A stretch of 64,000 nucleotides of DNA from Methylosinus sp. Ce-a6 (GCF_009811655.1 NZ_BGJX01000002.1:182447-246446), one strand, 5' to 3'; counted from the stretch's first letter, positions 1-8,474 are shown. Program-made: numbers and translations. Notes: a model not told the origin generated them from the sequence alone.

Positions 1-28
1 GCGGCGCGGGGGTGGCGGCCGCGCCCAT
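1..28 (-). CDS. Start of a gene downstream of rtcB (partial, possibly archease)
   Basis: An ATG sits two bases after the rtcB stop codon on the same strand, preceded by an AAGGGG ribosome-binding sequence inside the end of rtcB, so the frame looks translationally coupled. Only nine residues (MGAAATPAP) are visible before the window edge. Archease, the RtcB activator, is often encoded next to rtcB, which makes it the natural guess, but nothing in these residues proves it. Confidence 0.3.
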
Positions 29-30
29 GC

Positions 31-1461
31 TCACCCCTTCACGCAAATGAGCGGCCGCAGGAATGCGACCTTTTTCGCGAGGCCGGCGGCCTCGGCGCAG
101 TCGACGACGGCGCCGACATCCTTATAGGCGGCCGGCGCTTCCTCGGCGACGCCGCGCAGCGACGGGCTCTCGACGATGACGCCCTCGGCCCGCAGCCGAT
201 CGACGATCTGCCGGCCGCCGAAGGCGCGCGTCGCCGCATGGCGGCTCATGCGCCGGCCGGCGCCATGGCAAGCGGAGGAGAAGGATTTCGCTTCGCTCGT
301 CGCCGCGCCGGCCAGAACATAGGAGCCTGTCCCCATGCTGCCGCCGATCAGCACCGGCTGGCCGGCCGCCGCGAGCGCCGCCGGAAGGCCCGGCGCGCCC
401 GGCCCCAGAGCGCGCGTCGCGCCTTTGCGATGCACGAACAATTCCCGCATCTTCCCGTCGACCTCGTGCGGCTCCGGCTTACAGGTGTTGTGCGACACGT
501 CGAACATCAGCGGCAACTCGGCTTCGGGAAAGAAGCGGGCGAAGATTTCGCGCGTCAGATGGCCGATGATCTGGCGATTGGCGAGTGCGCAATTTATCGC
601 CGCGCGCATCGCGCCGAGATAGCGGCGGCCGAGCTCCGATCGGATCGGCGCGCAGGCGAGCTCGCGGTCGGGCAGCTCGATCCCGTGAGAATCGGCGGCC
701 AGAACCATCTCGCGCAAATATTCCGTGCCGATCTGATGGCCGAGCCCGCGCGAGCCGCAATGGATGGCGAGACAGCATTCGCCGGGCCGCAAGCCGAAGA
801 CCGCGGCCTTTTCCGCGTCGAAAATCTCGGCGACCTCCTGCACTTCGAGATAGTGGTTGCCGGAACCGAGCGTGCCCATCTCGCGGCGCTGGCGCTTCTT
901 GGCCTGATCGGAGACGGCGGCCGGCTCCGCGCCTTCGACGCGGCCGCCCTCCTCTATGCGCTCCAGATCCTCTGGGCGTCCGAAGCCCTGCGCGAGCGCC
1001 CATTGCGCGCCGCCCGCGAGCATTTCGTCCATCTCCTCGGGCGCGAGCGCGAATGTCCCCGTCGAGCCGACGCCGGCGGGAATATGGGCGTAGAGCGCGT
1101 CGGCGAGCTGCTGCTGAACGGCGACGATCCTCGCCCGGGAGAGGCCGGTCGGATGCAGGCGGACGCCGCAGGACACGTCGAAGCCGACGCCGCCGGCCGA
1201 GACCACTCCGCCCGCCTCCGGATCGAATGCGGCGACGCCGCCGATCGGAAAGCCATAGCCCCAATGCGCGTCCGGCATGGCGTAGGAGGCGCGCACGATT
1301 CCAGGGAGCTTCGCCACATTGGCGACCTGCTCGAAGACCTTGTCGTCCATCTCGGCGAGGAGCGCCTCGGTCGCGAAGACGATTCCCGGCGCGCGCATCG
1401 CCCCGCGAGGCGCGATACGCCATTCCATGTCCGAGATTTTTTCGAAACGCGACACATCCAT
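31..1461 (-). CDS. rtcB: RNA-splicing ligase RtcB
   Basis: This 476-residue protein is an RtcB-type 3'-phosphate RNA ligase, which uses GTP and Mn2+ to join 2',3'-cyclic-phosphate or 3'-phosphate RNA ends to 5'-OH ends in tRNA and RNA repair. Family motifs are intact: MPDAHWGYG (about 62-70), GGVGFDVSCGVR with the metal-binding Cys98, GSGNH (199-203), HCGSRGLGHQ (234-243), DVSHN (321-325) and ACHGAGR, whose His399 corresponds to the guanylylated residue. Length and order match full-length RtcB. The ATG start has no competing upstream candidate. A possible coupled downstream gene runs off the window edge. No RtcR-type regulator or RtcA cyclase is visible nearby. Confidence 0.96.
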   Translation of the reverse strand: MDVSRFEKISDMEWRIAPRGAMRAPGIVFATEALLAEMDDKVFEQVANVAKLPGIVRASYAMPDAHWGYGFPIGGVAAFDPEAGGVVSAGGVGFDVSCGVRLHPTGLSRARIVAVQQQLADALYAHIPAGVGSTGTFALAPEEMDEMLAGGAQWALAQGFGRPEDLERIEEGGRVEGAEPAAVSDQAKKRQRREMGTLGSGNHYLEVQEVAEIFDAEKAAVFGLRPGECCLAIHCGSRGLGHQIGTEYLREMVLAADSHGIELPDRELACAPIRSELGRRYLGAMRAAINCALANRQIIGHLTREIFARFFPEAELPLMFDVSHNTCKPEPHEVDGKMRELFVHRKGATRALGPGAPGLPAALAAAGQPVLIGGSMGTGSYVLAGAATSEAKSFSSACHGAGRRMSRHAATRAFGGRQIVDRLRAEGVIVESPSLRGVAEEAPAAYKDVGAVVDCAEAAGLAKKVAFLRPLICVKG

Positions 1462-1699
1462 CGTCTTTGCGTCCCTCGCGCCGTCGTCGCGACATTTAGC
1501 GCAGGGCCGGCGAAAGAGGATGCGGAGCGCGACAAGATCGCGGCGCGGAGGCGTCGTCGCTCGGTTTACGACGAGGAGGGGCGGGACGCGAGCCGAAGCC
1601 GGAAGGGTTTAAGCTCGGCCTCGGCGGAGCGCATCTCGCCGATCGCCTGCCGACTCGGATGACGGGCGCCCGAGAGAGAAGTGGCGCGTATGAGATGAC

Positions 1700-1784
1700 T
1701 GGTGCCCAGGAGAGGACTCGAACCTCCACGGCTTTCACCACTGGTACCTGAAACCAGCGCGTCTACCAATTCCGCCACCTGGGC
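1700..1784 (-). tRNA. tRNA-Leu (anticodon CAG)
   Basis: The reverse strand reads GCCCAGG at the 5' end of the acceptor stem and CCTGGGC followed by encoded CCA at the 3' end. The anticodon arm has stem CTGGT/ACCAG around loop TTCAGGT, giving anticodon CAG (leucine CTG codons). A long variable arm and GGTTCGAGTCC T arm are typical of class II tRNA-Leu. The D arm GGCGGAATTGGTAGACGC is also standard for leucine. Confidence 0.97.
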
Positions 1785-1970
1785 CCGGCGCTCTCTTACG
1801 AGGCGGATGCGCGGCTTGTCAATGGCGGAACGTCACGCCGCTGTCACGTCTCGCTCACGCTTGCCGGCGCATTCCCTTTCCGGCCAAATCGCGCTAGAGC
1901 ATCCGCCGGAAACGGGGCGATTTCCTCTGGCGCCCCGGCAATTCGACCTTAATTCGGCGTGGGGCGAAGA

Positions 1971-2975
1971 ATGAGCGCAGATGTGAACGAGACCGGGCGG
2001 CTCGTGACGGTGTTCGGCGGGTCGGGATTCATCGGGCGCCATGTGGTGGCGGCGCTCGCGCGGGACGGATGGCGCGTGCGCGTCGCCTGCCGCCGGCCGG
2101 ACCTCGCCTTCTTCCTGCAACCGCTGGGCAAGGTCGGGCAGATCTTCCCCGTGCAGGCCAATCTGCGCAATCCGGCTTCTGTCGCCGCCGCCGTGCGCGG
2201 GGCCGAGGCCGTCGTCAATCTGGTCGGCGTGCTGGCCGAGGGCGGCAAGCAGAAATTCTCGAGCCTCCATGCGCAAGGCGCGAAGGCCGTCGCCGAGGCC
2301 GCCGTCGCGGCGGGCGCGAAGCATCTCGTCCATATCTCGGCCATCGGCGCGGATAAGAATTCCCGTTCCGTCTACGCCCGCACCAAGGCGGAGGGCGAGG
2401 AGGCGATTCGCGCCGCTTTCCCCGGCGCGGTGATCTTGCGCCCCTCCGTCGTCTTCGGCCCGGAGGATCAGCTCTTCAACCGTTTCGCGGCGATCGCGCG
2501 CTATCTGCCGGTCGAGCCCATCATCGGCGAGGCGACCCGCTTCCAGCCGGTCTATGTGGGCGATGTGGCGCGCGCCGTGGCGCTCGCAGTCGACGGCCGC
2601 GCAAAGGCCGGCGCGACCTATGAGCTCGGCGGCCCGGAGGTGAGGACCTTCCGCGAGATCGTCGAATATGCGCTGAAAGTCGCCGAGCGCGACGTCAAGA
2701 TTCTGCCGCTCTCCTTCGCGACCGGGGCGCTCGTCGCGCGCGTCACGCAGACGCTGCACGGGCTGACGCTCGGCCTCTTCCCGAGCCTGCTGACGACGAC
2801 CGTCGATCAGGTGGAGATGCTGCGCCATGACAATGTCGTCTCCGCCGAGGCCAAGGCGGCCGGGCTGACGCTGGAGGGGCTGGGCGTCACGCCGACGGCG
2901 ATCGAGGCGATCGTCCCCTCCTATCTCTACCGCTTCCGCAAGACCGGCCAGTATCAGGCGCAGCGGCTCGCCTGA
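1971..2975 (+). CDS. NDUFA9-like NAD(P)-binding SDR protein (atypical short-chain dehydrogenase)
   Basis: This 334-residue protein has an N-terminal Rossmann motif (VFGGSGFIG, about 15-22) and the layout of atypical extended SDRs related to the complex I accessory subunit NDUFA9 (COG0702-like). The YxxxK catalytic pair can be read as YARTK near residue 137, followed by GAVILRPSVVFGPED, which is characteristic of the NDUFA9-like clade. Such proteins bind NADPH and in alphaproteobacteria are linked to complex I stability or quinone metabolism. An in-frame GTG lies 12 bases upstream, but the ATG at 1971 has better spacing from GGGGCGA and is preferred. It stands alone, with tRNA-Leu behind it and a convergent EI24 gene ahead. 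The substrate is unknown. Confidence 0.85.
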   Translation: MSADVNETGRLVTVFGGSGFIGRHVVAALARDGWRVRVACRRPDLAFFLQPLGKVGQIFPVQANLRNPASVAAAVRGAEAVVNLVGVLAEGGKQKFSSLHAQGAKAVAEAAVAAGAKHLVHISAIGADKNSRSVYARTKAEGEEAIRAAFPGAVILRPSVVFGPEDQLFNRFAAIARYLPVEPIIGEATRFQPVYVGDVARAVALAVDGRAKAGATYELGGPEVRTFREIVEYALKVAERDVKILPLSFATGALVARVTQTLHGLTLGLFPSLLTTTVDQVEMLRHDNVVSAEAKAAGLTLEGLGVTPTAIEAIVPSYLYRFRKTGQYQAQRLA

Positions 2976-3006
2976 GCCGCGCCGCCGTCAGCGCGCCCGC
3001 GCTTCG

Positions 3007-3145
3007 GAGTCTTTCCATGGTTCATTGAAGCACGGAAAGACTCTCGGCTTTTGTTTTGACGCGCTTCCGGACGCCGAACCGGCGTCCACTTCGGCTGGAA
3101 ACGCTCTTGGCTTTTGTTTTGACGCGTTTCCGGACGCCGAACGCG
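3007..3145. repeat. Dispersed hairpin element, copy 1 (degenerate, with doubled tail)
   Basis: An imperfect inverted repeat at 3007-3043 (GAGTCTTTCC...GGAAAGACTC) is followed by a tail holding two copies of GGCTTTTGTTTTGACGCG (3046-3063 and 3111-3128) around a CCGGCGTCCACTTCGGCTGG segment. The same hairpin and tail recur at 7691-7791, and the hairpin alone or with part of the tail at 16372, 29093 and 45077. It lies between two convergent genes. Confidence 0.85.
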
Positions 3146-3817
3146 TCAAGCGCGGGCCGGCGGGACGGCCAGCATCCTGTGCATACGCACCATGAAGGCG
3201 ACGCCGAACAGCGGGGTGAACAGATTGAGCCCCGGCACGGCGACGAAGCCGGCGATGAACAGGCCCGCGAGAAACAGCGTCGTCGCATGGCGGCGGGTCA
3301 ATTCGCGGGCTTCCGCGAGCGAGCGATAACGCGTCGCCGCGAAGGCGAAATATTCCCGGCCGAACAAATAGGCGTTGGCGAGCACGAAGACGATGGCGTT
3401 GACGCCCGGCACGAGCAGCAACAAAAGCGCGACGAGATTGACGCCCGCCGAGACCAGCGCGAAGCGCAGCGCCATGACCATCGCCTGACCGGCCGGCAGC
3501 GGGCGGCCGCGCGGCCCGTGCGGATCGATCCCCGTTTCGACGATATCTGCGAGATCGTCGAGGAAAAATCCGGCGACGAGAACGGAGATCGGCGCGATGA
3601 GAAAGGCGAGGCCGAGGACGAGCCCGGCGCCGGTCGCGAAGGAAACGATCGTCCGCACCCAATAATTGTCGGCGGTGAGAAAGGAGAGCGCCAGCCGGTC
3701 GAGCCCCGCCCAGGCGAGCGCCAGCAGGACGAATGTCAGGCCGAGGCTCTTGAGCAGGACATTGCGGAAGGGCGGCGAGAAGATTTGACGGACGGCGTCC
3801 AGGGCGGCTTGCAGCAT
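3146..3817 (-). CDS. EI24 domain-containing (CysZ-like) inner membrane protein
   Basis: This 223-residue protein has several hydrophobic segments (around LGLTFVLLALAWAGL, TGAGLVLGLAFLIAPISVLV, VNLVALLLLLVPGVNAIVFV and LFLAGLFIAGFVAVP). The order and the amphipathic LNLFTPLFGVAFMVRMH ending match the EI24/CysZ (PF07264) family. E. coli CysZ is a sulfate permease, but many alphaproteobacterial EI24 proteins have no assigned transport role, so the substrate is left open. The ATG at 3817 directly precedes the conserved LQAALDAVRQIFSPPFR segment. The gene is divergent from the methyltransferase gene at 3983 and no cysteine-biosynthesis genes are nearby. Confidence 0.85.
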   Translation of the reverse strand: MLQAALDAVRQIFSPPFRNVLLKSLGLTFVLLALAWAGLDRLALSFLTADNYWVRTIVSFATGAGLVLGLAFLIAPISVLVAGFFLDDLADIVETGIDPHGPRGRPLPAGQAMVMALRFALVSAGVNLVALLLLLVPGVNAIVFVLANAYLFGREYFAFAATRYRSLAEARELTRRHATTLFLAGLFIAGFVAVPGLNLFTPLFGVAFMVRMHRMLAVPPARA

Positions 3818-3982
3818 GAGGGCTCCGAGGCGAAAGTCGCCGTCAACATGGGGGGATGCGGCCGCGGGCGCAAGCCGCGCTGGTCGCGCGCGAAGATGCG
3901 AGGCGGCGGCGCAGGCGGGCGCCGTCGGGGAATTTGTGCTAGGGGCACGGGCGGCCCGGATTCGAAAGGCGAGGTCTCGGCA

Positions 3983-4789
3983 TTGATTGGACGACATTGG
4001 TTCAGACGGCGCCCCCGCTCCGAGGAGGTTCCGATCTCCGATCTGTTTTCGGGCGAGGAGACGCGCGCGCCGTCCTTTCAGAACGCCGTCGACGCGATTC
4101 CGGGCTGGAACTGTCATTTTCCAGTCGAATACGGCCTCACCGCCGGCCGGCTGCCGGCCTTTCACGATCCGCGCATCACCTGGGCCATCGAGCGCTACGG
4201 CGATCTCACCGGTCGCAAGGCGCTGGAGCTCGGCCCGCTGGAGGCGGCGCACACCTATATGCTGGCGAGCGCGGGCGCGCATGTGGACGCGGTGGAGGCG
4301 AACCGGCTCGCCTTTTTGAAGTGTCTGGTGACGCGGGAAATTCTCGATTTTCCCAACACCCGCTTCTATCTCGGCGATTTCGTGCAATGGCTCGAGCAGA
4401 CCGACGAGCGCTATGATCTCATCGTCGCGAGCGGCGTGCTCTATCACATGCGCGAGCCCTTGCGGCTGCTGCGCGCCATGTCGGAACGCGCCGATGCGAT
4501 CTATCTGTGGACGGTCATGGTCGAGGACGACAGCCTCGAACACAGTTCGGTCGAGCGATTCGAGGGCATGGACGTGCGTCTCTATAGGCGCGGCTATGGC
4601 GATCGCAGCGTCGCCTTTTGCGGAGGCGCGATGGATTTCCCCAATTGGATGCACAAGGACGATATTCTCGCCGTGCTCCGGGCGCTCGGCTATTGCGAGA
4701 TCGCGGTGCACGCCGACGACCCCGGACGCGCAGTCAATGTCCTTCCGACCTTTTCCGTATTCGCCAGACGAAGCCGCGCCGCCGGCTGA
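3983..4789 (+). CDS. Class I SAM-dependent methyltransferase
   Basis: This 268-residue protein has a SAM-binding motif I (KALELGPLEAAHTYMLASAGA, about 80-100), acidic motif II (HVDAVEANRLAF) and YDLIVASGVLYHMREP as motifs IV/post-IV, the pattern of DUF1698/CmoB-like and small-molecule methyltransferases. The C-terminal part is rich in aromatic residues and may contribute the acceptor site. No ATG fits; a TTG at 3983 preceded by AGGCGAGG is the best start, though GTG or TTG codons nearby cannot be excluded. The next gene, 87 bases downstream on the same strand, is another methyltransferase, so the two may be co-transcribed. The substrate is not predictable from sequence alone. Confidence 0.8.
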   Translation: MIGRHWFRRRPRSEEVPISDLFSGEETRAPSFQNAVDAIPGWNCHFPVEYGLTAGRLPAFHDPRITWAIERYGDLTGRKALELGPLEAAHTYMLASAGAHVDAVEANRLAFLKCLVTREILDFPNTRFYLGDFVQWLEQTDERYDLIVASGVLYHMREPLRLLRAMSERADAIYLWTVMVEDDSLEHSSVERFEGMDVRLYRRGYGDRSVAFCGGAMDFPNWMHKDDILAVLRALGYCEIAVHADDPGRAVNVLPTFSVFARRSRAAG

Positions 4790-4876
4790 GACGGCCAGAG
4801 ATTTCGTCGCCTGATCCGACAGGCGCGCGCTCGAGCCAAAAACGCGCGAGCGGGCGTCTCTTCACAGAGGAATGGT

Positions 4877-5710
4877 ATGAGCATTCAGGACAACGCCAAG
4901 CGGCTCCCCATCGGCAGACGCATCTTGCGCGCGCTTCGCTCCCTCGTCGGGTTGAAGAACGAGCCGCTCCCGGTCGAACACGTCAAGCTCAACCGCAGTC
5001 AATACAAGACCATCTGGAACTCCGTCTCGGTCTCCGAAAACGACGCGAAAATGGCCGTCAGCGGCTATATCGACGAAGATCTGTATCGGCAGATGGGCGA
5101 GGGCACGCGCGACATGCTCACCTCCTTCGTGGGCGTCGGGCCGGACGATGTGGTGCTGGAGATCGGCGCCGGCGTCGGCCGCGTCGGCGCGGCCCTCGCG
5201 CCGATCTGCAAGGAATGGATCGGCGTCGACGTCGCCGAGAACATGCTCGGCCATATTCGCCAGCGGCTCGCTTCTTTCGACAATGTGCGCACCGTGGCGA
5301 GCAGCGGCTTCGACCTCTCCGCCGTGCCGGACGCCTCCGTCGACGTCGTCTACAGCACGGTCGTCTTCATGCATCTCGAGGAGTGGGATCGCTACAGCTA
5401 TATCAAGGAAGGCTTCCGCATTCTGCGGCCGGGCGGACGCATGCTCGTCGACAATGTCGACATCACCTCCGATCTCGGCTGGAAATTCTTCGAGGAGCAT
5501 TGCGCGGTGCCGCCGCTTGAGCGGCCGGCGCAGATCAGCAAGACCTCGACGCCGCAGGAGCTCGAGACCTATTTTACGCGCGCCGGCTATGAGGCGATCG
5601 AGCAGGTGCGCGCCGGCCTGTGGATCATCACCTATGGCCGCAAGCCCGCCGCTCCCGCGCCCGCCGAGGAAGCCGCGGCGCCGGCCGAAGAGGCCCCCGC
5701 CGCCTCCTGA
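4877..5710 (+). CDS. Class I SAM-dependent methyltransferase with Ala/Pro-rich tail
   Basis: This 277-residue protein carries a clear SAM-binding core: VVLEIGAGVGRVGAALA (motif I, about 91-107), WIGVDVAENML (motif II) and VDVVYSTVVFMHLEEWD (motif IV), then GFRILRPGGRMLVD (post-IV). About 90 residues precede the core, including a basic N-terminus and the SGYIDEDLYRQMGEGTRDML segment. The last 20 residues are an Ala/Pro/Glu repeat. The ATG at 4877 follows AGAGGAATGGT. It follows another methyltransferase gene, hinting at a shared pathway, but no acceptor can be named. A structured repeat region (5729-5848) lies immediately downstream. Confidence 0.88.
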   Translation: MSIQDNAKRLPIGRRILRALRSLVGLKNEPLPVEHVKLNRSQYKTIWNSVSVSENDAKMAVSGYIDEDLYRQMGEGTRDMLTSFVGVGPDDVVLEIGAGVGRVGAALAPICKEWIGVDVAENMLGHIRQRLASFDNVRTVASSGFDLSAVPDASVDVVYSTVVFMHLEEWDRYSYIKEGFRILRPGGRMLVDNVDITSDLGWKFFEEHCAVPPLERPAQISKTSTPQELETYFTRAGYEAIEQVRAGLWIITYGRKPAAPAPAEEAAAPAEEAPAAS

Positions 5711-5728
5711 CGGCGCGAATATTGCTTT

Positions 5729-5848
5729 CATGCCGCCCGAAGGCGGGAGAGTGAGGGGTGAGATGGTGAGTGGCGAGTAGACGGCCCAGCCAAATCTACT
5801 CGCCACTCACCATCTCACGACCCACCCCTCTAAAGCACGGGCGGCATG
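5729..5848. repeat. Nested inverted repeat ending on the start codon of the downstream gene
   Basis: The outer arms CATGCCGCCCG (5729-5739) and CGGGCGGCATG (5838-5848) are exact inverted copies. Inside them, 5751-5780 (GTGAGGGGTGAGATGG onward) pairs with 5797-5830 (CTACTCGCCACTCACC onward). The last three bases of the right outer arm are the ATG of the iron-sulfur gene. GTGAGTGG/CCACTCAC sequences of the same type occur at 61564-61632 and 63195-63281. Confidence 0.85.
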
Positions 5849-7198
5849 AAGACGTTTCTCGACTGGTCGGCGTACGACACTTACGGCATCGGCGACGCCT
5901 ATTCCGGCATTCCGGCGACGGGCGGCAATTACGCCAAGGCGGTGGCCGTTTGCATGCACAGCCGCGACTGTCAGAAGTCCGGCAAGGGCGTGATGTGCCC
6001 GAGCTATCGCGTCACCGGCGAGGTCAAGCATTCCACAGAGGCGCGCGTCGCCGCCTTCAAGGCCGCGCTCAATGACGGGTCCGACGAGCGCGCCTTCGCC
6101 GATCCGCGCCTCGACGAGGCGATGGACCTCTGCGTCTCCTGCAAGGCCTGCAAGAAGGAATGTCCCAGCGCCGTCGATATGACGCTGATCAAGACCGAAT
6201 ATCTCGCCCAGCGACACGAGATCGTCGGCGTGCCGAAGCGCCTGCGCCTCTTCGGCGGCGTTCCGGAATGGACGGGGCGCCATCGCGCGCTGCTGCGCTT
6301 CGCCATTCGGCTGCGCAATCGCTCGGGCTTTCTGTCCAAGCTCGCCGAAAAGTGGCTCGGGATCACGGCCCGCCGCCCCATTCCGGAGCCCGCTCCCGCG
6401 GCCTTCGCGCGTTCCGCCCCGACGGCCGGCGCCGGCGCGCGCGGCGAGGTGATTCTCTTCGTCGACACTTTCTGTCATCACTTCGATCCGCATGTCGCGG
6501 AGGCCGCCGTCGAGGTGCTGGAGCGCGCCGGGTATGGCGTGCGCATCGCCAAGCCCGCGCCGACCGATTCCGAGCCCGACCGGCCGCTCTGCTGCGGCCG
6601 CACTTATCTCACCACCGGCATGGTGAAGAAGGCGCGCGGCGAGGCGGAGCGCGTGCTCGCCGCCTTCCGCGACGAGATCGCCGCCAAGACGCCGATCATC
6701 GGCCTCGAGCCCTCCTGCCTGTTGTCGCTGCGCGACGAGCTCTACAGCCTCGGGCTCGGGCCGGAAGTCGGCGATCTCGGCAAGCAGCTCTATCTGCTCG
6801 AGGAATTCCTCGCCCGCGAATATCAGAACAACGGCCTGCGCCTTTCGCTGAAGCCGCTCGACCTGCCCAAGGCGCTGGTGCATGGCCATTGCCATCAGAA
6901 AGCCTTCGGCGCGATGAAGGCGACGAAAAAAGTGCTGGGCTGGATTCCGGGCTTCTCCTTCGACATTATCGAGACGAGCTGCTGCGGCATGGCCGGCAGC
7001 TTCGGCCTCGAGGCCGAGCATTACGAGACCTCGATGAAAATGGCCGATCTCTCGCTGCTGCCCGCCGTGCGCGGCTCCGCGCCGGAAACGCCGCTCATCG
7101 CCAATGGCTTCTCCTGCCGCCATCAGATCGAGCATGGCAGCGGCCGCAGGGCGCGCCATATCGCGCTGGTGCTCCGGGACGCGCTGGCGGCGCGTTGA
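5846..7198 (+). CDS. (Fe-S)-binding CCG-domain oxidoreductase subunit, GlpC/Dld C-terminal type
   Basis: The 450-residue protein corresponds to the C-terminal half of FAD/Fe-S D-lactate or glycolate dehydrogenase-like enzymes. It has two cysteine clusters for 4Fe-4S centres, the first around CMHSRDCQKSGKGVMCPSYR (about 36-55) and the second CVSCKACKKECPSAV (about 99-113), then two CCG domains with LCCGRTYLTTG and TSCCGMAGSFG. These domains pass electrons from a flavin site to quinone. The usual N-terminal FAD-binding half is absent and no such gene lies next door, so either the partner is encoded elsewhere or the gene was cut down. Its ATG sits in the arm of a long inverted repeat. The fragment CPSYRVTGEVKHSTEARV is what remains of the fusion-protein linker region. 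Confidence 0.85.
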   Translation: MKTFLDWSAYDTYGIGDAYSGIPATGGNYAKAVAVCMHSRDCQKSGKGVMCPSYRVTGEVKHSTEARVAAFKAALNDGSDERAFADPRLDEAMDLCVSCKACKKECPSAVDMTLIKTEYLAQRHEIVGVPKRLRLFGGVPEWTGRHRALLRFAIRLRNRSGFLSKLAEKWLGITARRPIPEPAPAAFARSAPTAGAGARGEVILFVDTFCHHFDPHVAEAAVEVLERAGYGVRIAKPAPTDSEPDRPLCCGRTYLTTGMVKKARGEAERVLAAFRDEIAAKTPIIGLEPSCLLSLRDELYSLGLGPEVGDLGKQLYLLEEFLAREYQNNGLRLSLKPLDLPKALVHGHCHQKAFGAMKATKKVLGWIPGFSFDIIETSCCGMAGSFGLEAEHYETSMKMADLSLLPAVRGSAPETPLIANGFSCRHQIEHGSGRRARHIALVLRDALAAR

Positions 7199-7202
7199 GA
7201 GG

Positions 7203-7220
7203 GCGAGCCTGAAGGCTCGC
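7203..7220. repeat. Small palindrome after the Fe-S gene
   Basis: GCGAGCCTGAAGGCTCGC is an 8-base-pair inverted repeat with a two-base centre just past the stop codon at 7198. No T-run follows, so an intrinsic terminator is doubtful. The same GAGCCT/AGGCTC core is used in the long inverted repeat at 61019-61066. Confidence 0.6.
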
Positions 7221-7277
7221 CTCGCACGCAACCGTCCTGGCTTTGTCGGCTATCGGACAGTTTTGAACGTCGCCGTC

Positions 7278-7664
7278 TCAGCGCTCGCCCGCGCCCCGCT
7301 GGGAAAGCTCCTCCATCAGCGCCGACACCGTGTCGAGCAGGCGGATCGCGCCCGGCAGGCGCGAATGGGCGTTCTGCTGCGCTTCGCCCTCGGGATCGAG
7401 GCCGCGCCACCAGTCGATGAAACGGCCGATCAGCGCGCGCCCGGGGATTTCCGCGAAAGCGACGCCCGGAAAAGCGTCGAGGCCGAAGGCCGCCTCGAAC
7501 TCCCGCAGACAGGCTTCGACATAGCGAGCGTCGGTCGCATTGAGCGCGAAAGGCCGCTCCGGCGCGCGACGGACCATGCGGACCTCGCTCAACTCAGGAA
7601 TATAGTCCTTTATCACCGGCCCGGCTCCATCGCGCCGAAAGAGGCGCGAAAGATCCGAAATCAA
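7278..7664 (-). CDS. Hypothetical cytoplasmic protein, 128 residues
   Basis: I do not recognise a family. The protein has no signal peptide or membrane segment. It contains a charged helical middle (YVEACLREFEAAFGL), an aromatic patch (IGRFIDWWRGLDPEGEAQQ) and a helical end (AIRLLDTVSALMEELSQR), suggesting a small alpha-rich fold. It is convergent with the Fe-S gene and separated from the divergent cupin-like gene by hairpin repeat copy 2. Amino-acid composition looks like genuine coding sequence rather than a shadow frame, because the competing frames are arginine-rich. Confidence 0.65.
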   Translation of the reverse strand: MISDLSRLFRRDGAGPVIKDYIPELSEVRMVRRAPERPFALNATDARYVEACLREFEAAFGLDAFPGVAFAEIPGRALIGRFIDWWRGLDPEGEAQQNAHSRLPGAIRLLDTVSALMEELSQRGAGER

Positions 7665-7690
7665 TTGCGGCGCCAGATCGCGGCGCTTAA

Positions 7691-7791
7691 AGTCTTTCCG
7701 TGTTTCATTGAAACACGGAAAGACTCTAGGCTTTTGTTTTGACGCGTTTCCGACGCCGAATCGGCGTCCACTTCGGCTGGAAACGCTCTAG
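7691..7791. repeat. Dispersed hairpin element, copy 2 (complete)
   Basis: A perfect inverted repeat at 7691-7725 (arms AGTCTTTCCGTGTTTCA and its complement around one base) is followed by GGCTTTTGTTTTGACGCG and a second palindromic segment, CGACGCCGAATCGGCGTC, closing with GGCTGGAAACGCTCTAG. This is the best-preserved copy of the family and defines hairpin plus tail. Confidence 0.9.
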
Positions 7792-7831
7792 TGCTCGCCG
7801 CATGGCGCGTCGCTTGCATTTTTGAAGAGCG

Positions 7832-8464
7832 ATGACGACCACAACGACCGATGCGGCCGAAGCCGCCCCGCCGACCAGCGAGAGAGGCCCGGTTCCGCCG
7901 GCGCTCAAGCGATTCATCTGGGACATTCAGTCCATGGTCGAGCTCGCCGACAGCGAGCGGGAGATCCTCCTCATCGGCCGCGACCTGATGACCCGCCTCG
8001 TCGTGAGCGACGACTGCCTTCCGATGGTTTTCGCGGTCGCCCTGCCTGCGCGCGGACGGCAGTTCCAGCTCTACAGCGACGGGGAGGAGCGCTTCGCCGT
8101 CGTCGCCTCCGTGCTCGCGCCCGGCGCGGGCCTCGCGCTCGAGCAGCAGGGCGTCTGGGAGATCGCGGGCGTTTTGCGCGGCGCGGTGGCGCGGCGGCTT
8201 CCCGCGGGATCGCAGCACGTCGGCGCGCTCGAGAAAGGCGCGGTCGAAGCGCGGCTCTCCAAGGCGGGCGGCGAGACGGCGCTCGCCAATGCGCGGGCGG
8301 ATGAGATTTCGATCGCGATCCATGTCTATGGCGGCGCGATCGGCGGCATGGTCCGCCGCTCCGTCTCGCCCGATGGCGCGATCGGCGAGGCGGAGCCCTT
8401 CGCCAATGGCGAGGCGGCCCCGCCCTATGACATTTTCACGATCCAGACCGAGATAAAGGACTGA
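7832..8464 (+). CDS. Cupin-fold protein, cysteine dioxygenase-like (COG5553 type)
   Basis: This 210-residue protein resembles predicted metal-dependent enzymes of the double-stranded beta-helix superfamily that look like cysteine dioxygenases. The central region (about 63-125) has alternating beta strands with GRQFQLYSDGEERFAVVASVLAPGAG and a GVWEIAGVLRGAVARRLP segment at the position of the second cupin motif. The usual metal-binding His-x-His of the first motif is not obvious, so catalytic activity is uncertain. A later HVYGGAIGGMVRR segment may supply a ligand. It begins at an ATG after GAAGAGCG and is flanked by hairpin copy 2 and a convergent DUF882 gene. Confidence 0.65.
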   Translation: MTTTTTDAAEAAPPTSERGPVPPALKRFIWDIQSMVELADSEREILLIGRDLMTRLVVSDDCLPMVFAVALPARGRQFQLYSDGEERFAVVASVLAPGAGLALEQQGVWEIAGVLRGAVARRLPAGSQHVGALEKGAVEARLSKAGGETALANARADEISIAIHVYGGAIGGMVRRSVSPDGAIGEAEPFANGEAAPPYDIFTIQTEIKD

Positions 8465-8474
8465 CGAGGGGCGC

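Noticed and set aside
238..1662. Long open frame opposite rtcB
   Set aside because: It is a high-GC shadow of rtcB: arginine- and alanine-rich, no family resemblance, and rtcB on the other strand has every catalytic motif.
3056..4000. Upstream extension of the 3983 methyltransferase frame
   Set aside because: The extension overlaps the EI24 gene in antisense and is Arg/Glu/Gly-rich; the SAM fold begins only after the TTG at 3983.
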